A program made the position numbers and the translations under genes. From Exiguobacterium sp018617385 (GTDB lineage: Bacteria > Bacillota > Bacilli > Exiguobacteriales > Exiguobacteriaceae), in assembly GCF_018617385.1 (NCBI RefSeq), contig NZ_JACSKA010000001.1, positions 1,364,001 to 1,428,000 on the forward strand: DNA of 64,000 nucleotides, in the 5' to 3' direction. The notes beneath the pieces were generated by a model, which was not told the origin of the DNA, did not search any database, and saw nothing but the letters and a program-made list of their open reading frames with translations. Shown here one piece after another: positions 16,432-25,451 of this stretch; position 1 is the first letter of the stretch; each line of letters begins with the position of its first letter.

Positions 16432-17751
16432 ATGAACGCAGTATTACTTGCAGTCATCGTCTTATTTGCGCTCGCCATCAGCCGAGTGCACATTGTATTA
16501 TCATTAATCTTAGCGGCGCTTGTCGGAGGGCTTGTTGGAGGACTTGGGTTCAACGATACGTTGACCGCCTTCAGTGACGGTCTCGGTGGTGGAGCGAGCA
16601 TCGCACTCAGCTACGCGCTCCTCGGCGCATTCGCTGTCGGGTTATCGAAAACGGGGCTTCCGGACGTCTTAGCCGAAAAATTGATTGCGATGTCAGGTCG
16701 TGACGTCTCAGGCAAACGTGTGATGTACGTCAAAGCATTCCTATTGTCACTCATCTTATTGTTATCTATCAGCTCTCAAAACGTGCTTCCGATTCACATC
16801 GCCTTTATCCCGATTGTGATTCCGCCGTTACTTGTACTGTTCAATGAGTTGAATGTAGACCGTCGTCTCGTCGCAACCATTTTGACGTTCGGTCTTGTGA
16901 CACCATATATGTTGTTACCTGTCGGGTTTGGTGGGATTTACTTGAATGAGATTCTCATCGCAAACGTTGAAGCAAACGGCTTGACTGTCGGAGACGTCAA
17001 CATCATCTCGATCATGGGTATCCCGGCATTAGGGATGGTCGTCGGATTGATTGCCGCGTTCATTCACTACCGGAAACCGAGAACGTATGACACGATCGCA
17101 CTCGGACCAACTGATTATGAAGTACGTCAAATGAGTAGTTTGAAGATGATCATGACACTCGCTGTCGTTCTCATCGTACTCATCGTTCAATTGCAGACCG
17201 AGTCGATGATCGCCTCTGCGGTGACTGGTTTGATCTTGCTTTCAATCTTCCGCCTGATTCCGTGGTCTGAGGCAGATGATATCTTCACAAGCGGCATGCG
17301 CATGATGGCATTCATCGGGTTCGTCATGATCGCCGCAAGTGGATTCGCTGCCGTCATCCGCGAGACAGGTGCGATCGAACCGCTCGTCAACGGAGCGAGC
17401 GATTTGATGGGTGACTCTAAACTCATTGCCGCTCTCGTCATGTTGCTCGTCGGCCTTGTCATCACGCTCGGAATCGGTTCAAGTTTCTCGACCGTTCCAA
17501 TCATTGCAGCAATTTTCGTCCCGCTCTGTGTACAATACGGCTTCTCAGTCGAGGCAACGATTGCCATCATCGGGACTGCAGGAGCGCTCGGGGATGCAGG
17601 TAGCCCAGCGAGTGACTCGACACTCGGACCTACGAGTGGATTGAACGCTGACGGTCAACACGATCACCTACGTGAAACGGTTTGGCCAACGTTCTTACAC
17701 TACAATATTCCACTCATCATCTTCGGTGTGATTGCGGCGATGGTGCTTTGA
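16432..17751 (+). CDS. YuiF-type Na+/H+ antiporter-family transporter
   Basis: An integral membrane transporter of 439 residues with about 11-12 helices, of the family represented by B. subtilis YuiF (Na+/H+ antiporter-family, proposed amino-acid transport). Diagnostic stretches are the polar-in-membrane SSQNVLPIHIAFIP, PYMLLPVGFGGIYLNE and GALGDAGSPASDSTLGPT, which resemble NhaC-superfamily re-entrant regions. The ATG at 16432 is used because GAAAGGTG lies ten bases upstream; the GTG at 16390 has no ribosome binding site. Substrate not established. Confidence 0.85.
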   Translation: MNAVLLAVIVLFALAISRVHIVLSLILAALVGGLVGGLGFNDTLTAFSDGLGGGASIALSYALLGAFAVGLSKTGLPDVLAEKLIAMSGRDVSGKRVMYVKAFLLSLILLLSISSQNVLPIHIAFIPIVIPPLLVLFNELNVDRRLVATILTFGLVTPYMLLPVGFGGIYLNEILIANVEANGLTVGDVNIISIMGIPALGMVVGLIAAFIHYRKPRTYDTIALGPTDYEVRQMSSLKMIMTLAVVLIVLIVQLQTESMIASAVTGLILLSIFRLIPWSEADDIFTSGMRMMAFIGFVMIAASGFAAVIRETGAIEPLVNGASDLMGDSKLIAALVMLLVGLVITLGIGSSFSTVPIIAAIFVPLCVQYGFSVEATIAIIGTAGALGDAGSPASDSTLGPTSGLNADGQHDHLRETVWPTFLHYNIPLIIFGVIAAMVL

Positions 17752-17841
17752 TCATTTTTTCCGTCGTGAATAAATGGTTCCTAATAAAATGAGGATGAGA
17801 ATAAACCAGATTCCCGTATACATGAGGATTTCGGTGAACAT
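17752..17841 (-). CDS. 29-residue single-span membrane protein
   Basis: A short gene not seen by length-filtered gene callers. The ATG at 17841 follows AGGAGGAG at ideal spacing. The protein starts MFTEILMYTG, has one strongly hydrophobic helix (about residues 10-24, IWFILILILLGTIY) and ends in the basic tail SRRKK, which predicts the C-terminus inside. Its stop abuts the YuiF stop tail to tail with no spare base. It lies downstream of gltD, beyond a hairpin, so it may be read by read-through or from an unseen promoter. Function unknown. Confidence 0.6.
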   Translation of the reverse strand: MFTEILMYTGIWFILILILLGTIYSRRKK

Positions 17842-17864
17842 AAAACTCCTCCTAAACAAAAGAT

Positions 17865-17892
17865 AAGGAGCGACGGCTGTCGCTCCTTTTTA
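17865..17892 (+). terminator. terminator, stronger on the plus strand
   Basis: AAGGAGCGAC-ggct-GTCGCTCCTT followed by TTTTA on the plus strand, and by ATCTTTTG on the minus strand. It can end the YuiF transcript (after it crosses the small gene) and partly the gltBD transcript. Confidence 0.75.
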
Positions 17893-19341
17893 TGATGAGG
17901 TTTTTAATTCGGTCTTGCAAGTGTCGAGATACGCATCGACGACCTCTGCCACTTCTCGTCCTTCCCGAATCGCCCATACGATCAGGCTTTGCCCTCGCTT
18001 GGCATCCCCCGCGACAAAGACGTTTTCCGTTGCCGTCTGGAAATCTGTCGTCTTCTCGACACCGATTTTCCGCAACTCGTGCTCTGGTCGTTCAAATCCA
18101 ATGGCGACGAGGATGAGGTCCGCCGGATAAATCTCGAGGGAATCCTCTTCCACAAAGAACGTCGCCTGTCCATCTGGATTGACCACTTTCGTCATCCGCT
18201 CCGTCTCGATTCCGGTGACACGTCCTTCTTTCGTGACGATTTGGTTGGAGCGAATCAAATACGTTCTCGGGTCTTTCTCATAGACCGCGAGTGATTCCGC
18301 ATACGCATAATCCGTCGTAAGCGTGTCCGGTTGAAGTGGCCAAGGCTTCTCTGGTGCACGAAGCAACCCTTTTGACGGGTGCTTCCCAAATTGAACGACT
18401 GATTTTGCACCTTGACGGATTGCCGTCGCCACACAGTCGGCTCCTGTATCTCCACCCCCGATGACGATGACATTTTTGTCTTTGGCGTCATGTTCTGGTG
18501 ATCGGGTCGTTCCTTTTCGCTCGTATATCGATGTCGTCAAATAATCCATCGCCATTTCAACACCACGTGCATCATCCCCGTCAATCCCGAGCGTACGCTG
18601 TTTTTGAGCGCCAGTCGCGAAAATCACCGCATCGTATTGGTTCCGAAGCGCCTCCACTGTCACATCTGTACCAACCTCAATATTCGTCCGGATGACGATT
18701 CCCTCTTGTTCGAGCAACCGAATGCGACGTCTCACGACATCCTTATCCAGTTTCATGTTCGGGATTCCGTACATGAGTAGCCCTCCCGGTTCATCAGCCT
18801 TCTCGATGATGGTGACCGAATGTCCGAGCTGGTTCAGTTGGTCGGCAGCCGCCAATCCAGCCGGCCCACTTCCGATGATGGCGACTGTCATCCCGCTTCT
18901 TCGATGGACCGGCCTTGGTTTCACCCAACCTTCTTCAAATGCCCGATCGATGATGGTTCGTTCAATCGATTTGATCGCAACCGGATCTTCACTGATTCCG
19001 AGTGTACAAGACCCCTCACACGGTGCGGGACAAACTCGACCCGTAAACTCCGGGAAGTTATTTGTCTCCATCAATCGGTGATACGCTCCCATCCAGTCCG
19101 ATTTGGTCACAAGCTTGTTCCACTCCGGGATATAGTTGTGAATAGGGCACCCAATCGTCTCTTGTCCAATCATATCCCCGACATGACAGAATGGAGTGCC
19201 ACAGTCCATACAACGTGCAGCCTGCTGTTTGACCGATTCGTCATCCATTCGTGTCGCATATTCTTCATAATCCTTCACTCGCTCATCCACAAGACGCTCA
19301 GGTAATGTGGACCGTGCGATGTTTAAAAAGTTATGTTTCAT
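17890..19341 (-). CDS. gltD: glutamate synthase (NADPH) small subunit
   Basis: Supplies electrons from NADPH through FAD and iron-sulfur clusters to GltB for glutamate synthesis. The 483-residue protein has the N-terminal iron-sulfur domain (AARCMDCGTPFCH, then GCPIHNYIPEWN and CPAPCEGSC), the FAD-binding GSGPAGLAAADQL near residue 150 and the NADPH-binding GGGDTGADCVATAIRQG near residue 290. Its ATG overlaps the gltB stop by four bases, so the subunits are translationally coupled and made in equal amounts. Confidence 0.97.
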   Translation of the reverse strand: MKHNFLNIARSTLPERLVDERVKDYEEYATRMDDESVKQQAARCMDCGTPFCHVGDMIGQETIGCPIHNYIPEWNKLVTKSDWMGAYHRLMETNNFPEFTGRVCPAPCEGSCTLGISEDPVAIKSIERTIIDRAFEEGWVKPRPVHRRSGMTVAIIGSGPAGLAAADQLNQLGHSVTIIEKADEPGGLLMYGIPNMKLDKDVVRRRIRLLEQEGIVIRTNIEVGTDVTVEALRNQYDAVIFATGAQKQRTLGIDGDDARGVEMAMDYLTTSIYERKGTTRSPEHDAKDKNVIVIGGGDTGADCVATAIRQGAKSVVQFGKHPSKGLLRAPEKPWPLQPDTLTTDYAYAESLAVYEKDPRTYLIRSNQIVTKEGRVTGIETERMTKVVNPDGQATFFVEEDSLEIYPADLILVAIGFERPEHELRKIGVEKTTDFQTATENVFVAGDAKRGQSLIVWAIREGREVAEVVDAYLDTCKTELKTSS

Positions 19342-22300
19342 GCGTTACCCCCCTCAGTCACAACCCGGAACAATTCAAGTGCTCGGTCCGCTTCGCTCAA
19401 TTCCGGTCGATTCGCCTCGATTTGACGCATAACGTCCAATACATTCGCATAATCTCGTGGAACGACCTTTACAAAGTGAGGGCGAGCTTGTTCGAACGAC
19501 TCTAAAATGGTCCGTGCCTTGACACTGTCTGTATGAAACTGATGCGCTTCGAGAAGTGCATAAATTTGTTCCATATCTTCATCGTTCAATTCTTTCACGA
19601 CGGAGACGAGCTCCTCGTTGACGAGTCGATCGTACGCTTGATCCCCATAAATATATGCGACGCCACCTGACATGCCGGCTGCAAAGTTCCGTCCGACATC
19701 ACCGAGGACGAGAACCGTTCCCCCGGTCATATACTCACATCCATGATCGCCGACTCCTTCGACGACTGCCGTCGCCCCGGAATTTCGAACGGCAAAACGC
19801 TCGCCGACGTGACCGTTAAAGAAAGCTTGTCCGCTCGTCGCTCCGTACAAGCAGACGTTTCCGGCAATCATTTGTTTACTTTCATCAAACGGTGCATGTT
19901 TTTCAGAGATCAATGCTAATTTCCCACCGCTCAAGCCTTTCCCGATATAATCATTGGCATCCCCGATGACGGAAATGGTGATTCCTCGCGGTAAAAATGC
20001 TCCTAAACTTTGTCCGGCTGACCCACTGAGGCGCAGCGAGATGGTATCGTCCGCTAAACCGACCTGACCGTGAACTTTCGTCACTTCAAACCCCAACTGT
20101 GTTCCGACGGCACGATCGGTGTTTCGGATGCGACCAACGAAGAATGTCGGTTGCAACGAGCTGATTGACCGTGAGACTGCCGGAATCAATTTTCGGTGAT
20201 CATAGGAACGGTATGCCGGGTGAGCGACTTCTTCACGCTCAGGAAGTGGTGTCGGCATCGAGAGCATCGGTGCTAAATCTAACCGTTTTGCTTTCGGATG
20301 TTTCGTCTTCCATTCACTTTCTTCGAGAAGATCCGTTCGACCAATCACGTCGTCTAATGATGTCGCACCGAGTGATGCTAAAATTTCTCGTACTTCTTCT
20401 GCCAAGAACGTCATCAGGTTGACGACGTGTTCTGGTTTCCCCATAAATTTCTGACGAAGCACAGGGTCCTGTGTCGCCACACCGACCGGACACGTATCTA
20501 AATGGCATGCACGCATCATAATACATCCAAGGACGACGAGTGGCGCTGTCGCAAACGCAAATTCTTCCGCCCCGAAGATGGCAGCTAGGACGATGTCTCG
20601 CCCCGTCATGAGCTTTCCGTCCGTCTCAAGTGTGACTCTCCCCCGTAACCCGTTCAACGCGAGCGTTTGATGCGTCTCTAAGAGTCCAAGTTCCCAAGGA
20701 AGACCTGTGTGCTTGATCGATGTCTTTGGAGAAGCACCGGTTCCACCATCATATCCACTGATGACAATCGTATCGGCATTCGCTTTCGCGACACCGGCTG
20801 CAATCGTCCCGACGCCTGACTTCGAGACAAGTTTGACACTGATTTTCGCCTTCGGGTTTACATGCTTTAAGTCAAAGATGAGTTGGGCCAAGTCCTCAAT
20901 CGAATAAATATCGTGATGTGGAGGCGGTGAGATGAGTCCAACCCCCGGAACGGATCCACGCACTTCGGCGACCCATGGGTACACCTTATTTCCAGGAAGT
21001 TGGCCACCCTCACCCGGTTTTGCCCCTTGCGCCATCTTGATTTGAATTTCATCGGCATGGTAAAGATATTCTGCCGTCACCCCGAATCGTCCGCTTGCGA
21101 CTTGCTTGATGCGGCTGATGCGTTCGTTTCCAAACTCATCCGGGACGAAGCGGGCCCGGTCTTCCCCGCCTTCTCCGGAGTTACTTTTCGCACCAATCTG
21201 ATTCATGGCGATAGCGAGCGTTTCATGCGCCTCTTTCGACAAGGACCCGAATGACATCGCGCCTGTCTTAAAACGGCGAACGATCGACGTGACTGGCTCT
21301 ACTTCTTCGAGCGGGACAGGACGTTGTGTTTTAAATGCAAACAACTGTCGAATGAACTGTCCTGATGATTCATGTAACTTCACATAAGCATCATAATATT
21401 TACGTTCATTCTCACGACAGGCACGTTGCAACAAATGAATCGTCTTCGGATTGAATGCATGTTCTTCTCCGTCTGCACGCCATTGGAAATCACTTCCCGC
21501 CTCGAGCGGACGATTCGTCGCATAGGCGGACGTATGGAGTGTTCTCGCTTCGTCTTCAAGTTCTTCAAATCCGATTCCAGACAGTTGGGACGTCGTTCCC
21601 CTGAAATGCGTCTCGATCAAATCACGGTCTAATCCGACGGCTTCGAAAATTTGGGCCCCACGGTAGCTTTGAATGGTCGAGATACCCATTTTCGACATGA
21701 TTTTGACGATGCCTTCGACGACTGCTTTTTGATACGAGCGAATGGCCTCTTCAAATGAATGCGCAATTTGTTCTCGTTCGACTAAATCTCGTATCGTCGC
21801 ATAGGCTACGTAAGGATATACCGCATCTGCCCCATACCCAATCAAGGTCGCTGCCTGATGCACTTCTCGGACTTCACCGCTCTCACAAATGAGACTACAG
21901 TTCGAGCGCAAGTTCTCTCGAATCAAGTGTTGATGGACCGCACTCAGTACGAGGAGAGACGGCATCGCAATCCGTTCATTACTGACGAGACGGTCAGATA
22001 GGACGATCACGTTCGCACCATTTCGTACAATTTGGCTGACCTGTTGCAAAAGGGCTTCAAGCGACGCCTCTAAATCATTTGTAAACGTCGTATCGACTCG
22101 TTCGAGCTTGAGCTTCTCGGCAAGTTGCTTGAGGGTTGCACCATCAATCATCGGATGATTCAACCACACACGTTTCGCGTGACCTCGTCCGGTATGGACC
22201 GGATCTCCTTGCGGACCAATCCAAGTAAACGTAGCCGTGACAATTTTCTCCCGTAACGCGTCGATTGGCGGGTTGGTCACTTGCGCGAAGTGTTGTTTGA

Positions 22301-23777
22301 AATAATGGAACAAGGAACGGGGCCGTGTCGAGAGCACCGCGATTGGTTGGTCATGCCCCATCGAGCCGATTGGATCTTTTTCGTCTTTGATTAACGGAAC
22401 CATATACTGTTCAATGTCTTCTTTCGTATATCCAAACGCACGTTGCACACGTCCGAGTTCAAGTAGTTCTTCTTCAACGACCCCTCGATCCTCAAGGGTC
22501 ATCATCTGCTTAAGCCATTTGTGATAAGGCTCTGACTTCGCAATCGTCTCTTTGATCTCATGATCAGGGATCAATCGCTTTTCAATCAAGTCGATCAACA
22601 ACAACTGTCCTGGTCTTAGACGTTGTTTGGATTTGACGTTCTCTGCGTCAACCGGAATGACTCCTGTTTCAGAGGAGAGAATCAATTCCCCGTCCAATGT
22701 TTCGACATAACGCATCGGACGCAAGCCGTTACGATCTAAAATTGCTCCGATTTGCCTTCCATCTGTGAAGACGACTCCAGTCGGTCCATCCCACGGCTCC
22801 ATGATGGATGAATGATACTGATAAAAGTCGCGCTTGAACGGTTCCATCTTTCCTTCGACAAATGGTTCAGGAATCAACATCATCGCCGTGTGGGCGATCG
22901 AGCGACCTGTTCGTGTGAAGAATTCAAAAGCGTTATCGAGCATGGACGAGTCGCTCCCATCCTCTTGAAGCACAGGGAACAAGTGTTGAACGTCTTCGAA
23001 TAAGTCTGTTGACGTGACCCCTTCCCGTGCTCGCATCGCATCGATATTCCCTCGTAGCGTGTTGATTTCTCCATTATGAACAATCATTCGATTGGGATGC
23101 GCCCGTTCCCATGACGGAAATGTATTTGTAGAAAAGCGAGAATGGACGATGCCGAACGTGCTTTTATAGTGAGGAGATTGCAAGTCCAAATAAAATGCTG
23201 CGATTTGATTTGGCGTCAACATCCCTTTATATACGATCGTTCTCGTTGACAGGCTTGCGATATATAGGCGTAATGATTCGACTTTTTCGATTTTCCGACG
23301 AAGTTCATAGAAGACGCGTTCATTCGCATCCTCGTCTAGGAATGGACATGAGATAAACCATTGATAGATGACTGGTTGTTTGACCCGCGCATGCTCCCCG
23401 ATTTGCATCGGGTCGACAGGTACTTCGCGCCATTCGATCGTCGAACAATCCAGTTCATCCGCCATCCGTTCCATCAACGTGATTTTTTCGTGAAGCTGAT
23501 TCTCAGACGGCTGAAAAAAAACCATTCCGACAGCGTAACGACCGAGTGACGGAAGGTTCATGGTTTGCGTAAACAATTCGTGTGGAATCTCAGTCATGAT
23601 ACCCGCCCCATCACCAGCATCGATGACACCTTGTCCTCCTCGGTGCTCTAAATTACATAACATGGAGAGCGATTTTTGGACGATTTCATGCTTCTTTAGC
23701 CCATGTAGATTGACGTAAAGTCCAATCCCACACGCATCTTTCTCAAATTTTGAGTCATACAAACCAATTCGACTCAT
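19338..23777 (-). CDS. gltB: glutamate synthase large subunit
   Basis: Makes two glutamates from glutamine and 2-oxoglutarate, the core of ammonium assimilation. From the ATG at 23777 (AAAGGGG eight bases upstream; the GTG at 23795 overlaps that site) the protein has 1479 residues. A 15-residue propeptide precedes Cys16 (KDACGIGLYVN), the class II amidotransferase nucleophile. The central and FMN-binding synthase domains follow (KSNSGEGGEDRARF, GGQLPGNKV, YDGGTGASPKTS), then the 3Fe-4S cysteines (MMRACHLDTCPVG) and the C-terminal beta-helix GXGXG-type domain. The full set needed for activity is present. B. subtilis calls this subunit gltA. Confidence 0.97.
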   Translation of the reverse strand: MSRIGLYDSKFEKDACGIGLYVNLHGLKKHEIVQKSLSMLCNLEHRGGQGVIDAGDGAGIMTEIPHELFTQTMNLPSLGRYAVGMVFFQPSENQLHEKITLMERMADELDCSTIEWREVPVDPMQIGEHARVKQPVIYQWFISCPFLDEDANERVFYELRRKIEKVESLRLYIASLSTRTIVYKGMLTPNQIAAFYLDLQSPHYKSTFGIVHSRFSTNTFPSWERAHPNRMIVHNGEINTLRGNIDAMRAREGVTSTDLFEDVQHLFPVLQEDGSDSSMLDNAFEFFTRTGRSIAHTAMMLIPEPFVEGKMEPFKRDFYQYHSSIMEPWDGPTGVVFTDGRQIGAILDRNGLRPMRYVETLDGELILSSETGVIPVDAENVKSKQRLRPGQLLLIDLIEKRLIPDHEIKETIAKSEPYHKWLKQMMTLEDRGVVEEELLELGRVQRAFGYTKEDIEQYMVPLIKDEKDPIGSMGHDQPIAVLSTRPRSLFHYFKQHFAQVTNPPIDALREKIVTATFTWIGPQGDPVHTGRGHAKRVWLNHPMIDGATLKQLAEKLKLERVDTTFTNDLEASLEALLQQVSQIVRNGANVIVLSDRLVSNERIAMPSLLVLSAVHQHLIRENLRSNCSLICESGEVREVHQAATLIGYGADAVYPYVAYATIRDLVEREQIAHSFEEAIRSYQKAVVEGIVKIMSKMGISTIQSYRGAQIFEAVGLDRDLIETHFRGTTSQLSGIGFEELEDEARTLHTSAYATNRPLEAGSDFQWRADGEEHAFNPKTIHLLQRACRENERKYYDAYVKLHESSGQFIRQLFAFKTQRPVPLEEVEPVTSIVRRFKTGAMSFGSLSKEAHETLAIAMNQIGAKSNSGEGGEDRARFVPDEFGNERISRIKQVASGRFGVTAEYLYHADEIQIKMAQGAKPGEGGQLPGNKVYPWVAEVRGSVPGVGLISPPPHHDIYSIEDLAQLIFDLKHVNPKAKISVKLVSKSGVGTIAAGVAKANADTIVISGYDGGTGASPKTSIKHTGLPWELGLLETHQTLALNGLRGRVTLETDGKLMTGRDIVLAAIFGAEEFAFATAPLVVLGCIMMRACHLDTCPVGVATQDPVLRQKFMGKPEHVVNLMTFLAEEVREILASLGATSLDDVIGRTDLLEESEWKTKHPKAKRLDLAPMLSMPTPLPEREEVAHPAYRSYDHRKLIPAVSRSISSLQPTFFVGRIRNTDRAVGTQLGFEVTKVHGQVGLADDTISLRLSGSAGQSLGAFLPRGITISVIGDANDYIGKGLSGGKLALISEKHAPFDESKQMIAGNVCLYGATSGQAFFNGHVGERFAVRNSGATAVVEGVGDHGCEYMTGGTVLVLGDVGRNFAAGMSGGVAYIYGDQAYDRLVNEELVSVVKELNDEDMEQIYALLEAHQFHTDSVKARTILESFEQARPHFVKVVPRDYANVLDVMRQIEANRPELSEADRALELFRVVTEGGNA

Positions 23778-23864
23778 ATCATCGACCCCTTTCACTCACA
23801 GTTTCGTAATTAACATTCTGTTCTAAATATTCTGAAAAATCAAGTGAGTTGCATGCATTTTTGC

Positions 23865-23904
23865 ATAATAGGAATCTCATTCAGTCATATTGAAAGCGTA
23901 TACA
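23865..23904 (-). promoter_or_regulatory. candidate gltB promoter with cre site
   Basis: On the minus strand TATTAT (23865-23870) has TCAATA 17 bp upstream (3 of 6 to TTGACA, so an activator is likely). The plus-strand sequence TGAAAGCGTATACA at 23891-23904 fits the cre consensus in 13 of 14 positions and overlaps the -35. In B. subtilis gltAB needs GltC and responds to CcpA; no gltC is next door here. Confidence 0.45.
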
Positions 23905-23993
23905 TGACTGTTATCAATGGATTTATCGTTTTTAGTTATGTTCGATAAAGAATAAATATCCATAAATATTATTTATTTATAGGTTCTTCAGAA

Positions 23994-24026
23994 CATAAAA
24001 AAAGGATATCCTGAAGATACCCTTTT
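23994..24026 (-). terminator. terminator of the TspO-like gene
   Basis: Minus strand AAAAGGGTATC-ttcag-GATATCCTTTT (one G-U pair) followed by more T residues, just past the stop at 24032. Confidence 0.85.
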
Positions 24027-24031
24027 CTTGA

Positions 24032-24790
24032 TTATTGTTCTACTGTTTTACGCGGATGATGTAAAAACGATTTCGGACGTTTCCACAAAATCAAACCGAT
24101 ATACCCAATCGCAAGCAATGCGAGGGCGCTGACAATTACAACATAGAGTGTGCCTTCTTCGATTCTCGCAAAGATTCCGATATACGCCCAGACGAATACG
24201 AGTGGATAGATGAAATCATGATGCCACCACATAAAGAGAAGGGCAAGAATCACACCGACCATCAGCATAAGAGAGGTCCAGGCGAGTTCATCAAGACCTA
24301 ACAGCGACGTGATCTGTTCCGTCTTCATCACAACGAACGTGTTGACGATGGTCGCGACTGATACCCAGCCGATGTAGATGGAGAACGGGAACCGATCGAG
24401 CCAGCTCGTAGACGTTCGAAAAGCGATATAATACAACCAGCACAGCGTAGCCAGGAACAACACCATGATGATCAGTGAGACGACAAACCATTCGTTCGTG
24501 AATGCCAATAGCCATAAACCATTCAGCACGCAAGAGACTAAGAAACCGGCTTTCATCCGCTCGGCTTGACGATTCGCCGTCGTCCCTTTCTTCAACTGGA
24601 GCACCAGCCAGACGAGTAGCGCGACATAGATGACACCCCAAATCGAGAAGGCGTACCCTGCCGGCTTAAAGTAGATATCGATGCGGTCCGAAACCGCCGC
24701 GTTGTCGCCGCTCGCAAAGTAGTTGATGACGACGGTCGCTAAAAAAGCAACCCAGTTTACAATCGGCCATTTTGATAAGTCCATAAGCAC
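24032..24790 (-). CDS. tryptophan-rich TspO/MBR-like membrane protein
   Basis: An integral membrane protein of about 250 residues with seven or so helices and many Trp and aromatic residues. The segment FKPAGYAFSIWGVIYVALLVWLV is characteristic of the larger TspO/MBR-related proteins of Bacillota, and HHDFIYPLVFVWAYIGI is typical of its later helices. True TspO is about 160 residues with five helices, so the porphyrin/cholesterol role should not be transferred. Start is GTG at 24790 or ATG at 24784; the ribosome binding site is separated from both by a perfect hairpin. Function unknown. Confidence 0.7.
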   Translation of the reverse strand: MLMDLSKWPIVNWVAFLATVVINYFASGDNAAVSDRIDIYFKPAGYAFSIWGVIYVALLVWLVLQLKKGTTANRQAERMKAGFLVSCVLNGLWLLAFTNEWFVVSLIIMVLFLATLCWLYYIAFRTSTSWLDRFPFSIYIGWVSVATIVNTFVVMKTEQITSLLGLDELAWTSLMLMVGVILALLFMWWHHDFIYPLVFVWAYIGIFARIEEGTLYVVIVSALALLAIGYIGLILWKRPKSFLHHPRKTVEQ

Positions 24791-24823
24791 GATCTTCTAA
24801 ATGAAGATCAAACACCTCCTTTT
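24791..24823 (-). promoter_or_regulatory. Shine-Dalgarno separated from the start codon by a hairpin
   Basis: Reading the minus strand: AAAAGGAGGTG, TTT, a perfect hairpin GATCTTC-attta-GAAGATC, then GTGCTTATG. With the hairpin folded, GGAGG sits 5 nt from GTG or 11 nt from ATG; unfolded it is 24-30 nt away, too far for normal initiation. Confidence 0.6.
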
Positions 24824-24871
24824 GTAACATAATATTCAATACCCGCATCCATGTGACTCTACACGTACAAA

Positions 24872-24893
24872 GGGGCTCGCATATGCGAGCCCC
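24872..24893. repeat. palindrome, left boundary of repeat island
   Basis: GGGGCTCGCATATGCGAGCCCC is a perfect inverted repeat around CATATG (22 bp; arms GGGGCTCGCAT). A near-identical palindrome lies 580 bp further on. It has no T-tract, so it is not an ordinary terminator. Confidence 0.7.
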
Positions 24894-24930
24894 CAGACTG
24901 TAGACAAAGTACAGGTCTTATGCCCAATCC

Positions 24931-25035
24931 GGACACGGCTCGCTTTCCTAGGGGCAAGCAGGGAGCCGCATCGCGACTGCGTCACTGCTGGGTCTCCCTT
25001 TGCTTGCTATTCCCGCAGGAGTCTCGCCTGCCCGT
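24931..25035 (+). repeat. REP-like palindromic element, copy 1
   Basis: A G+C-rich stem-loop sequence. Arms GCAAGCA and GGGAG pair with CTCCC and TGCTTGC around the core at 24962-24997, and the flanks carry CGCTTTCC and TATTCCCGCAGGAGTCTCGC. That layout is familiar from dispersed palindromic sequences found next to insertion elements in Bacillaceae. A second copy lies inverted at 25310-25421; the two 36-37-bp cores agree at about 32 positions. Confidence 0.6.
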
Positions 25036-25101
25036 GCTTGGTCACCTTTTGTCCTCCGTCCCATATAATGGTATGAGAAGAACACACAGGGGGCGGATCT
25101 A

Positions 25102-25263
25102 ATGATCAACAAGTCGACACAATCCATCCTTCACGGTCTGACGAACGGAACGGATGTTGAACAGCGACCCGAGGAGGATGAGCTCGGCGTTTACCTCCCC
25201 TTTCCCCTAAAACATCGATTCAAAGTAAATACCGAGCTTTTTCTTCGGCCGTCGTGGCCTTAG
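25102..25263 (+). CDS. 53-residue open reading frame inside the repeat island
   Basis: An ATG preceded by AGGGGGCGG at ten bases opens a frame of 53 residues (starting MINKSTQSILHG, ending LFLRPSWP). A TATAAT-like ATATAATGG lies 40 bp upstream. I recognise no family. Because it lies between two inverted palindromic elements it may be a remnant of a mobile element gene, or a chance frame. The end overlaps a hairpin (CTTTTTCT...AGAAAAAG, 25233-25269). Confidence 0.3.
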   Translation: MINKSTQSILHGLTNGTDVEQRPEEDELGVYLPFPLKHRFKVNTELFLRPSWP

Positions 25264-25309
25264 AAAAAGACAAACGGCCGCCAGATGACGACCGTTTGCG
25301 TTGCTCGCC

Positions 25310-25421
25310 CGACGGCGCCCCGACTCCGACAGGAAAGCAATCCGACGGAGACCCAGCAGCGACCTAGGTCGCGATGCGGCTCCGGGATTGCCTGCGGAAA
25401 GCGTGGGCGCCGGACAGGCGA
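25310..25421 (-). repeat. REP-like palindromic element, copy 2 (inverted)
   Basis: The reverse complement repeats the design of copy 1: CGCTTTCC, an arm GCAATCC, the conserved core (25347-25383, here with CCTAGG at its centre), the returning arm GGATTGC and a GGAGTC segment. Orientation is opposite to copy 1, so the two enclose the 53-residue frame as inverted repeats. Confidence 0.6.
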
Positions 25422-25451
25422 GCGATATGATTCATGTTAGTCAACAAGCTG

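Noticed and set aside
18820..19305. 161-codon open frame on the plus strand
   Set aside because: Antisense to gltD, no support beyond length.
24666..24848. 60-codon minus-strand frame starting before the TspO-like gene
   Set aside because: It passes through the ribosome binding site and hairpin and into the TspO-like gene in another frame; no independent initiation signal. A leader-peptide role cannot be excluded but is unsupported.
24920..25102. 60-codon open frame over the first REP-like element
   Set aside because: Encodes only the palindromic repeat, with no ribosome binding site.
24931..25421. Intact insertion sequence
   Set aside because: No transposase domain is encoded; the only frame is 53 codons and unrecognised. 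Called a repeat island instead.
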